Of a stretch of DNA of 64,000 nt, positions 26,962 to 33,898 are shown piece by piece (within the stretch, counting starts at the first letter, position 1; each line of letters opens with the position of its first letter). The stretch is taken from contig NZ_BBJJ01000017.1 of assembly GCF_000739815.1 (NCBI RefSeq), positions 62,001 through 126,000 on the forward strand. Reading direction: 5' to 3'. The stretch comes from Paraburkholderia mimosarum LMG 23256 = NBRC 106338. Its GTDB lineage: Bacteria; Pseudomonadota; Gammaproteobacteria; Burkholderiales; Burkholderiaceae. A model generated the notes under the pieces. The model ran no database searches. It was not told the origin of the DNA and saw nothing but the letters and a program-made list of their open reading frames with translations. The position numbers and the translations under genes are program-made.

Positions 26962-27567
26962 ATGCGACTCATCACCCAGCAGGTCCGGCGCAGTGTCATT
27001 GGTTTGCGCAGCGCATGCGCCGCCATGCTCTTGCCCGCCGCCCTCTTCGTCGTTTCGCCCGCCGCGCTGGCGCAGTCGATCGACGAAGCGCCGGCCGCGC
27101 AGTTCGCTCGGGATTCCGCACCGCTCGCGCTCGCCAGCGTCTCGCGCACCGCCCCGGATGTCGTTCCTGCAACATCCGCCGCGCTCGTGCCGGCCACCCT
27201 CGAAACCAATGCGCAGACGAATACCCCGACGAATGTCCCGACTGCGGCCAGCACGCCCGACACGGACACGACGAACGCCGCGGAGGACAACGCCGCGCCA
27301 ACCGCCAGCCTGCATGCGGCCGCCGACCCGGTTGCCTCTGGCGACGACGTTTCCTTCGCCGGCGCCGGACCGCTCGACGACCAGACGCTTGCGCGCCAGC
27401 GCGGCGGCGCGGTCGGAATGGTGATGGTGGCCGCCACGCCGCAACTGATGCGCGGCAACAACAGCGTGACGCTCTGGGACGAGATTGCGCCGCCTGCGCC
27501 GCTCCCGATTCCCGTCGACGCCACGCAGAACGCGCAGGGCAACGTCGCGAGCTACACGAGAAAGTAA
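26962..27567 (+). CDS. Secreted protein of the amyloid-like operon, with a double-glycine-like motif
   Basis: A 201-residue exported protein, first gene of the operon. Signal peptide with hydrophobic AAMLLPAALFVVSPAALA, cleavage near residue 37. Residues about 40-130 are Ala/Thr/Pro-rich and probably disordered. PLDDQTLARQRGG (137-149) resembles the leader motif recognised by C39 peptidases (Leu at -12 and -7, Gly-Gly at -2/-1), and a C39 peptidase is encoded 3 kb downstream. The last 50 residues (VGMVMVAATPQLMRGNNSVT and beyond) would be the product or domain after such a cut. AGGAGA precedes the ATG. Not matched to any named Fap protein. Confidence 0.82.
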   Translation: MRLITQQVRRSVIGLRSACAAMLLPAALFVVSPAALAQSIDEAPAAQFARDSAPLALASVSRTAPDVVPATSAALVPATLETNAQTNTPTNVPTAASTPDTDTTNAAEDNAAPTASLHAAADPVASGDDVSFAGAGPLDDQTLARQRGGAVGMVMVAATPQLMRGNNSVTLWDEIAPPAPLPIPVDATQNAQGNVASYTRK

Positions 27568-27583
27568 CGATGAGATAGCACCC

Positions 27584-27600
27584 GCGCCGCAGGGCGGCGC
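27584..27600 (+). other. Small hairpin in the operon
   Basis: GCGCCGC-AGG-GCGGCGC, a 7-bp perfect stem without a T-tract in the 123-bp gap between the first and second genes. It could slow RNA decay or limit read-through. Confidence 0.45.
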
Positions 27601-27690
27601 GGCGTCCGGTGCGCGGCACAACGACGCTGCGCCCGGACAAGGGACGGGCGGGGCGCCCATGCGCCGGCTTTCGTCCAGGAGGAGACCAGA

Positions 27691-28200
27691 ATGACCGTAC
27701 GGACCGTACGCAACGCGACGCGCGGCGCGAGCCGCCGCCCGCTCCAGGTGGCCGCCGCCCTGTGCGCACTCCTGGCCTCGGGCGTCACGGCTAGCGTGGC
27801 CGCCCAGCAGGTCACGAACCCGGGCGACATCATCGTCGAACGCGACATCACACCGCGCAGTGCTTTCGACAACGTGCCGAAGAGCCAGGACCCGGTGCTG
27901 GTGCGCGCCACCACCTTCCCCAAGAACAGTTACGACCCCGCAATCGCGACGCTCGTCAGCGATACGGACCTCACCAACGCGCACGGCTCGAGCGGCGTCA
28001 ACGCGAACGGCGCGTTGAGCGCCCAAAACGCCGGCGTCCAAGCGCTCACGCGCATTCTCACCGGCAGCGCCACGGGCGCCAATACGGCGGCGGGACCGGG
28101 CGCGAGCGCGGGTGTCGGCGGCGGCATCGGCGGCACGATTTCCTCGACGGTCACTGGCGCGCTCGCTCCGCTCACGGGCGCCATGGGAGGCATGAAATGA
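27691..28200 (+). CDS. Small secreted protein with C-terminal glycine zipper
   Basis: A 169-residue exported protein. Signal peptide ends near VAAQQ (about residue 40). The mature N-terminal part, NPGDIIVERDITPRSAFDNV and DPVLVRATTFPKNSYDPAIA, looks like a folded conserved region. The C terminus is Gly/Ala-rich (GASAGVGGGIGGTISSTVTG), a glycine-zipper pattern able to associate with membranes or self-assemble. AGGAGGAGA precedes the ATG, suggesting strong translation. Its stop overlaps the next start as ATGA. I do not recognise it as a named family; location argues for a role in fibre assembly or secretion. Confidence 0.82.
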   Translation: MTVRTVRNATRGASRRPLQVAAALCALLASGVTASVAAQQVTNPGDIIVERDITPRSAFDNVPKSQDPVLVRATTFPKNSYDPAIATLVSDTDLTNAHGSSGVNANGALSAQNAGVQALTRILTGSATGANTAAGPGASAGVGGGIGGTISSTVTGALAPLTGAMGGMK

Positions 28201-28838
28201 GCCGTTCGATCCAGACGCCGCGCGCCTGGCGCGCTGCACTTCGCGCCGCACTTCCCGCGGCGCTCGCCTGCGCCGCAGCGCTTGGCTTTGCCGGCGTCGC
28301 GCACGCCCAGGCGACGGTAGGCGCGACGGCGGTCATTGCCCCGGGCGCCGCAACCTCGACAACCGGCGCGCTCGCGGTGAACGAAACGGCCGGCGTCGAC
28401 AACGCGCAGGCCAACCAGCTGACGATCACGACGGGCACCGTGGCCATCAACCTGAACGGCGACCAGCAGCTCGCGAGCATCACAGCGCGGCTCAAGAACG
28501 CGAGCGCGACGATAGGTGCGGGAGCTTTTGCGAACACGAACGGCGCAATGATGGTGAATCAGTCGGCGGGCGTGGGCAATGTCCAGCGCAACACTGCTCT
28601 CATCGGCAGTGGTGCGATTGGTGTGGTGGCGGTCTCGGACGGCGAACTGTCCGCTGCCGCCGCCAGGAACGGCAGTCAGGGGCAATCGGCCCAGGTAGGG
28701 GGTATTCGTGAGGTACGCATCGACGGTGCGGCATTCAGGAATGCGACGGGCCTCGTGCAGGTGAACCAGACGGCCGGCGCCGGCAACGCTACGGCGAACA
28801 GTTTTGTGCTCCGTCCCCCGGCGGGCACTCTTTTTTAA
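28197..28838 (+). CDS. Repeat protein resembling Fap amyloid/nucleator subunits
   Basis: A 213-residue exported protein with a signal peptide ending at AHAQ (about residue 38). Three imperfect repeats occur at residues 57-73 (GALAVNETAGVDNAQAN), 116-132 (GAMMVNQSAGVGNVQRN) and 185-201 (GLVQVNQTAGAGNATAN), spaced 59 and 69 residues apart. The G-x3-VN-x2-AG-x2-N-x(Q)-x-N pattern is the same one seen in the larger protein downstream and in FapB/FapC of Pseudomonas. Likely a minor or nucleating fibre subunit. Translationally coupled to the previous gene by a four-base overlap. Confidence 0.82.
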   Translation: MSRSIQTPRAWRAALRAALPAALACAAALGFAGVAHAQATVGATAVIAPGAATSTTGALAVNETAGVDNAQANQLTITTGTVAINLNGDQQLASITARLKNASATIGAGAFANTNGAMMVNQSAGVGNVQRNTALIGSGAIGVVAVSDGELSAAAARNGSQGQSAQVGGIREVRIDGAAFRNATGLVQVNQTAGAGNATANSFVLRPPAGTLF

Positions 28839-28865
28839 CTGACCACTCAGTATCGGAGCGAAATC

Positions 28866-30449
28866 ATGAAGCGCACCCTAATAGCAGCGGCAGTTCTTGC
28901 GTCGGCGGCAGGTTCCGCTTACGCAGTTCCATCGAACATGGCGTATCTTTTCAACGCCACGAGCGTGCACGAAGGTGTCGGTGTCGAAGGGTTTGTCCTG
29001 CTGTTCGGCTGCGTCTCCGTGTCGAGCACGGCCGGCGCGGTCATCAACAACAACCAGACGACCAGCGGCGGCACGCTCCTTCCGCAAGCGCAGAGCTACA
29101 CGAGCGGCAAGGTCACGACGACGTTCAACGACTACAACATCAGCGCAAAAGGGTCGGGCAACAATTCCTTCTGGAACTACTCGAACTCGCGCCACTCGAG
29201 CACGTCTTCCGAGTCGAGCAGTTCGTCCTACACGCATGACGTGAATGCCTCGACCACGAAGAGCTCGTCGAGCAATTCGAGCTTTGGCAAGACGTTCAAT
29301 GCGGGCATCAGCGGCAACTATCACGTCGCGACCGACAGCGGCAACGCAAGCGCCTCGACGACCTCCAACACCTTTAGCGACACGGGCAGCGCCGGCATCT
29401 CGACGAGTTACAGCAGCCAGGGGAACAACACGTCCACGAAGTCGCAGAGCAGTAATGGCAACCTCCAGGGCAGCGCAACGTGGGCGCACAGCGGCGACTC
29501 CAAAAACGGCAGCGCAAGCTTCAGCCTCAGCGGCTCGGAAGGCACGTCGCACACCAGGACCAACACGCACAACAACACCGACACGACGAACGTCGGCGCC
29601 GCATGGAACGCGAACAACACGAAGAACACGAGCAGCACGTCGTCCAACGCCAATTCCGCCTATGCCGACGGCACGGGCAGCGCACAGCTCTCGGTTAGCG
29701 TGAACGGCACGAGCTCGAAGACGAAGAACTCGTCGGACACCTACGCGCATACGTACAGCACCACGACCACGAGCGCGGAAACGCATAGCCATTCGTCCTC
29801 GCACAGCTCGAGCTCGAGCAGCGGCTGGGGCTACAACGTGAACGACACGCTCAACACGGTCGACGAGCACACCACGGGCTCGGTCACGCAGCACATCAAC
29901 ACGCAGCAGGCGGGCACGCTCGATGCCAGGACGGGCAACGGCGCCGCAACCGGCGTGACGGGCAACCTCGGCGTGAACATCGCGGAAGGCATCAACAACG
30001 CGCAAAGCAACGATGTCGCGCTCGCTTCCGTCGATATGGGCAACGTCTTCGGCAACGCGCAGATCTTCAACACGCAGGCATCCACCGGTCATGCCCACGT
30101 GAAGAACTTCAATCTGAACGCGTCGGTCGGCGACGGCTCGCTCGCGAACGTCTCGGGCAACGTCGGCGTGAACGTCGCATCGGGTATCGGCAACGCGCAA
30201 AACAACAGCCTTGCCGGCTCGGTGACGACCGCGAAGCCGGGGTCCGCCTCGACGGTCGCGATGGTCGCGACGGATAACAACGTGCAAACCGCGGCAATGA
30301 GCGCCACCGGCCAGTTCCAGGGCACGGCCAGCCTCGGCGCCAATACGCTCACCGGCGCGCAAGGCAACATCGGCGTGAACATTGCCGGCGGCATCGGCAA
30401 CCTGCAGCACAACGGCCTGGCCATCGCCGCAATGAACAACGGCCACTAG
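28866..30449 (+). CDS. Candidate major amyloid subunit, Fap-like, with Ser/Thr/Asn-rich domain
   Basis: A 527-residue exported protein. Signal peptide residues 1-20 (ends SAYA). After a short folded-looking segment with the only cysteine of the mature chain (C49), residues about 70-350 are dominated by Ser, Thr, Asn and Gly with few hydrophobics (for example SSTSSESSSSSYTHDVNAS). The C-terminal 165 residues hold three repeats near 365, 431 and 500: GNLGVNIAEGINNAQSN, GNVGVNVASGIGNAQNN and GNIGVNIAGGIGNLQHN, about 69 residues apart. These match the FapC repeat pattern. The C-terminal CxxC of FapC is missing. CGGAG precedes the ATG. Confidence 0.82.
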   Translation: MKRTLIAAAVLASAAGSAYAVPSNMAYLFNATSVHEGVGVEGFVLLFGCVSVSSTAGAVINNNQTTSGGTLLPQAQSYTSGKVTTTFNDYNISAKGSGNNSFWNYSNSRHSSTSSESSSSSYTHDVNASTTKSSSSNSSFGKTFNAGISGNYHVATDSGNASASTTSNTFSDTGSAGISTSYSSQGNNTSTKSQSSNGNLQGSATWAHSGDSKNGSASFSLSGSEGTSHTRTNTHNNTDTTNVGAAWNANNTKNTSSTSSNANSAYADGTGSAQLSVSVNGTSSKTKNSSDTYAHTYSTTTTSAETHSHSSSHSSSSSSGWGYNVNDTLNTVDEHTTGSVTQHINTQQAGTLDARTGNGAATGVTGNLGVNIAEGINNAQSNDVALASVDMGNVFGNAQIFNTQASTGHAHVKNFNLNASVGDGSLANVSGNVGVNVASGIGNAQNNSLAGSVTTAKPGSASTVAMVATDNNVQTAAMSATGQFQGTASLGANTLTGAQGNIGVNIAGGIGNLQHNGLAIAAMNNGH

Positions 30450-30520
30450 GCACGACTCGCAGCACAGCAGGAACTGGGCTCGTCCCAGCGGCTAGACAGG
30501 CAATACCTCGAGAAGTACCG

Positions 30521-30550
30521 CGCGCCGGCTGCACCGCCGCAGCCGGCGCG
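30521..30550 (+). other. Strong hairpin between the amyloid-like gene and the peptidase gene
   Basis: CGCGCCGGCTGC, loop ACCGCC, GCAGCCGGCGCG: a 12-bp perfect stem without a T-tract in the 123-bp gap. It could protect the upstream mRNA from 3' decay or partly terminate, giving more subunit than export machinery. Confidence 0.6.
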
Positions 30551-30572
30551 TCATCAGGAGCAGGAGACAACC

Positions 30573-31292
30573 ATGTCCGGGCCCGTATCGACCCCGGCGT
30601 CAAGGATGTTTGCCGTCGCGCTGTTGCTCTCGGGCAGCGCGGCCCTCGTGCCTGCGCACGCGCAGTCGACGCTCGACGCGACCCACCTCATCGGCGTGCC
30701 GGTGAAGCTTCCGGTCCATTCGATGCGGGACCTTCGCTATCGCAGCATCGTCAGCCAGCAGTTCGACTACAGCTGCGGCGCCGCCGCGCTCGCCACGCTG
30801 CTCAAGTACGGCTACGGCATCGACATCCCCGAACCGGAGCTGATCCGCCAGATGATGGTGTTCTCCACGCCCGAGGTGGTCGTCAAGAACGGCTTCTCCA
30901 TGCTCGACATGAAGAAGTTCGTCGAGACGATCGGCTTGCGCGGCCGCGGCTTTCGCGTCAACACCGACGCGCTCTACCACCTGCAGATTCCCGTGCTGGT
31001 GCTCATGAACATCAATGGCTATGAGCACTTCGTGATCGTCAAGCACGCCGAGAACGGCCGCATCTTCATCGCGGACCCCGCGCTCGGCAACCGTATCGTC
31101 GCCGAAGACGACTTTGCGAAGACATGGAACGGCCTCGTCTTCGCGGTGCTCGGCAAACCGTTCCTGGAGGACTCTCCGCTGTTGCAGAACAACGAGTCGC
31201 TCGCGCTCAAGCTGCGCGAAAACGCCTTGCTCAACGGCACGGCGGCGACACCCTTCTTCGAATACGGCCTCGATAAGGCCGTCATGTTCTGA
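30573..31292 (+). CDS. Periplasmic C39 family cysteine peptidase (FapD-like)
   Basis: A 239-residue exported protein; signal peptide ends at AHA (residue 30). The C39 triad is visible: Cys68 in QQFDYSCGAAALATLL, His152 in INGYEHFVIVKH and Asp168 in IFIADPALGN. There is no ABC or membrane domain, so it is a stand-alone periplasmic peptidase like FapD of the Pseudomonas Fap system. It lies after the candidate amyloid gene, as fapD follows fapC. A plausible substrate is the RGG motif in the first protein of this operon. AGGAG-type ribosome-binding site before the ATG. Confidence 0.9.
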   Translation: MSGPVSTPASRMFAVALLLSGSAALVPAHAQSTLDATHLIGVPVKLPVHSMRDLRYRSIVSQQFDYSCGAAALATLLKYGYGIDIPEPELIRQMMVFSTPEVVVKNGFSMLDMKKFVETIGLRGRGFRVNTDALYHLQIPVLVLMNINGYEHFVIVKHAENGRIFIADPALGNRIVAEDDFAKTWNGLVFAVLGKPFLEDSPLLQNNESLALKLRENALLNGTAATPFFEYGLDKAVMF

Positions 31293-31305
31293 AGTCCCAA
31301 GAGTC

Positions 31306-32262
31306 ATGAACCGCAACCTCTCACAGTGTGGCATCGCGGTAGCTGTCTCCGCGCTCGCCTGCGCTTTATCGAGCGGTGCGCAAGCGGCCGAAAGCATCGG
31401 CTTGCCGCAGCCGGTGCCGGCGTTCCTCTCGAACGCCGATGGACAGGCGCAGGGCATCCGCTGCGAAGCCGTCGGCGACGACGTGCTCGCGCATCAGACC
31501 GGCAAATATGCCGGCAGCGACATGATTTCGGGGTTCGTTCTGAACCTGCTTTCTCAATGGCAATTGCCCAACGGCGCGACGGCAGTTGCGCAAGGCGCGC
31601 TCGCGGTCGCCCAGAACACAGCGAACCAGGTGAGCGCGCAGGTCAAGACGCTGGCAACCGTGATCGATCCGACGCCGGGCGGGACCCCGAGCGTCAGCCA
31701 TGGCAGCAATGTCGGCAATGTCAGCAATGTCGGCAATGTCGGCAATGTCACCAATGTCGGCAATGCCGGCAATGCCGGCAATGTCGGCAATGTCGGCAAT
31801 GGCACAGGCAGCGGCGCCAACCCGAATGCGACGGCCACCGGCGGCCAGAACGTCTCGGTCAACGGCGTCTCGCAGATCACCCAGGTGGCCGGCAATGGCA
31901 ATGCGGGCGCCAACGCCGCGACCATCGCCTATGACAACAACGCGCCGCAGGTTCCCACCCTGCCGGGCGCCAGCAACCAGCCGAGTGCGTCGGCTTCGAA
32001 CGTCAACGGCAGCATCAAGGCAGGGATCTCGTTCGGCAGTAACGGCGTCAACGTGAAGCTGCAAACGCCGGCGGGCATCGCCACGCAAAGCATCGTGCCG
32101 GGCAATGCGCAGCAGGCCGGCGCGATCGCCCAGCTACTCCAGGTCGCAGGCAATAACCAGCAGGTCGCCAACCAGTTGCAACTGAGTCTGCAAACGCAGC
32201 AGATGACGTCGCAAATGATCCGGCAGTCCGGCGTATTACAGGCTCTGCGAAATCTCCACTAA
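31306..32262 (+). CDS. Secreted Asn/Gly-repeat protein of the amyloid-like operon
   Basis: A 318-residue exported protein starting 13 bp after the peptidase stop. Signal peptide ends at AQAAES (about residue 28); one cysteine remains in the mature chain (C53 in GIRCEAVGDD). Residues about 133-165 are a tract of NVG/NAG triplets encoded by a 9-bp tandem repeat. The middle (NVSVNGVSQITQVAGNGNAG) again carries an Asn/Gly amyloid-like pattern, and residues about 262-305 are Gln/Asn-rich. By position it corresponds to FapE, but sequence similarity to FapE could not be shown. The longer open frame starting at 31114 overlaps the peptidase gene and is rejected. Confidence 0.8.
   Translation: MNRNLSQCGIAVAVSALACALSSGAQAAESIGLPQPVPAFLSNADGQAQGIRCEAVGDDVLAHQTGKYAGSDMISGFVLNLLSQWQLPNGATAVAQGALAVAQNTANQVSAQVKTLATVIDPTPGGTPSVSHGSNVGNVSNVGNVGNVTNVGNAGNAGNVGNVGNGTGSGANPNATATGGQNVSVNGVSQITQVAGNGNAGANAATIAYDNNAPQVPTLPGASNQPSASASNVNGSIKAGISFGSNGVNVKLQTPAGIATQSIVPGNAQQAGAIAQLLQVAGNNQQVANQLQLSLQTQQMTSQMIRQSGVLQALRNLH
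31708..31797 (+). repeat. 9-bp tandem repeat, about ten copies
   Basis: Ten units of AATGTCGGC or close variants encode repeated Asn-Val-Gly / Asn-Ala-Gly. Unit length keeps the reading frame, so slippage would vary protein length without breaking it. Confidence 0.9.
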
Positions 32263-32403
32263 CCGAGCGCTCATGTACGGGCGAGGAGACCACCACGCGG
32301 GCAACGGTCCCGCGAGAGAAGCAGCAAATCGAATGAGGAGCATCGACGTGCGCGGGTATGGAACCGGGGGGTTCCGCCAGGCGCACGAGCCGGGGGAAGA
32401 AGA

Positions 32404-33894
32404 ATGAGGATGATGTCGAGGACGGCGGCGCCGCACGTGAGGCTGGCCGCTATTCCAGCAGCAGTCATGCTGTTCGCGCTCGCGCAATCCGCCCATGCGC
32501 AGGCGCTACAAAGCCAGTCAATCGAAGAACGGCTGAATACACTCATGCGCGTAGTCGACGAGCAGCAGCGGCAGATCCAGTCACTCGAGCGCCAGGTGAC
32601 GAATCTCGAAATGGCGCAGCGCGGGCGCGGCATGCCAGGCGCGCTCGCGGCATCGGACCCAACGGTCGCCGAGCAGCCCGGCGCCGACGGTCTGCCGGTG
32701 CCCTTGCCGCCGCTCGCCCAGGCGCTGCCGGGCGCAACGGCGCCGGGCGCGCTCACCGGCACCGCCACGGGCGTGCCGGTGAACCCGCCCTCGCCCGAGG
32801 CTGGAACGACCAGCGGCGCGACCGGCACGGCGGCCGCGAGCGGCCCGCAGCAGGGCGCGCCCGTGGGCGTCAACGCGGGCGCCAATCCCAACGCCAGTCC
32901 GACCGTCGGCGAGACGCAGAAGAGCGCCGAGCCGAGCCGCACGCAAGCCGAAGAGGCCGTCGTGCAGCGCGAGCACGCGCCGCTCTTCGACCACCGGCTC
33001 ACGCTGGACTGGGGTATCAGCGACACCTACTACGATCGCAGGCAGCTGCAGCTCTCGGGCTTCCTCGCGCTCGACGCGATTTTCCTCGGCAACATCAATC
33101 TGGGGCAGACCAAGTCGCACCAGATCACAGCCGACCTGGACACGCGCTACGGCCTCACCGACCGCATGAGCGTGGATGTGGACGTACCTTACGTGTACCG
33201 GCGCAGCAACTTCATCGTGGGCGGCGCGGGCGGCTCGGCGAGCACGCTTTCGGATGCCACGGTCACCTCGAACGACATCGGCGACGTGAACTTCGGGATC
33301 TACTATCAGTTCCTGAAGGAAACCAACAGCATGCCCGACGTGGTGGGCAGCCTGCGCGTGAAGACGCCGACCGGCACTTCGCCGTTCGGCATCAAGGTGC
33401 AGCAGATCACGCCCGACAACACCAATCTCGTCGCACCCAGCAAGCTGCCCACGGGCACGGGCTTCTGGAACGTCACGGCGGGCCTCTCGGTGCTCAAGAC
33501 CTACGACCCGGTGGTGCTGTTCGGCAGCTTCTCGTACACGTACAACATTTCGCGCTCGTTCGCCGACATCTCCTCGGTGATCGGCCAGGTCGAGCCAGCC
33601 GAAGTGAAGCTCGGCGACATCATCCAGTTCGGCGGCGGCGTCGCGCTCGCGTTCTCGGACAAGGATTCGGCCAGCATCTCGTACACCATGGCGATCGAGC
33701 CGCAGTCGAAGACCAGGGCGCCGGGCGGTTCCTGGACCGGCGTGCCGGGCAGCGAGACGACCGCCTCGGTGCTCAACTTCGGCCTGAACCACGTGGTCAA
33801 CAAACACCTGACGATCAACGGCGCGGTTTCCGTCGGCCTCACGCCCGACGCGCCGAACTTCGTCGTCGGTGTGCGTTTCCCTTACACCTTCTAA
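32404..33894 (+). CDS. Outer-membrane beta-barrel transporter with N-terminal coiled coil (FapF-like)
   Basis: A 496-residue exported protein. Signal peptide ends at AHAQ (about residue 33). Residues about 35-75 form a coiled coil with heptads (SIEERLNTLMRVVDEQQRQI, LERQVTNLEMAQ). A Pro/Ala/Gly-rich linker runs to about 185. From about residue 194 (LFDHRLTLDWGISDTYYDRR) to the end are alternating strands with the PF13557-like pattern, including NFGIYYQFLKE, SLRVKTPTGTSPFGIK and the terminal VGVRFPYTF with C-terminal Phe. Coiled coil, linker and barrel match FapF, the trimeric secretion porin for Fap amyloid. The following activator gene starts 4 bases after the stop. Confidence 0.88.
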   Translation: MRMMSRTAAPHVRLAAIPAAVMLFALAQSAHAQALQSQSIEERLNTLMRVVDEQQRQIQSLERQVTNLEMAQRGRGMPGALAASDPTVAEQPGADGLPVPLPPLAQALPGATAPGALTGTATGVPVNPPSPEAGTTSGATGTAAASGPQQGAPVGVNAGANPNASPTVGETQKSAEPSRTQAEEAVVQREHAPLFDHRLTLDWGISDTYYDRRQLQLSGFLALDAIFLGNINLGQTKSHQITADLDTRYGLTDRMSVDVDVPYVYRRSNFIVGGAGGSASTLSDATVTSNDIGDVNFGIYYQFLKETNSMPDVVGSLRVKTPTGTSPFGIKVQQITPDNTNLVAPSKLPTGTGFWNVTAGLSVLKTYDPVVLFGSFSYTYNISRSFADISSVIGQVEPAEVKLGDIIQFGGGVALAFSDKDSASISYTMAIEPQSKTRAPGGSWTGVPGSETTASVLNFGLNHVVNKHLTINGAVSVGLTPDAPNFVVGVRFPYTF

Positions 33895-33898
33895 TGAC

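Noticed and set aside
28878..30446. A 522-codon open frame on the minus strand opposite the candidate amyloid gene
   Set aside because: Its sequence is Arg/Ala/Val-rich and mirrors the plus-strand codon pattern; it has no ribosome-binding site or family feature. The plus-strand gene has a signal peptide and repeats.
31114..31305. N-terminal extension of the Asn/Gly-repeat protein into the C39 peptidase gene
   Set aside because: The extension is Arg/Ser-rich frame noise; the ATG at 31306 starts a proper signal peptide.
31708..31797. Short regular repeats considered as a CRISPR array
   Set aside because: Units are 9 bp, directly adjacent without spacers, and in frame within a gene; no cas gene is present.
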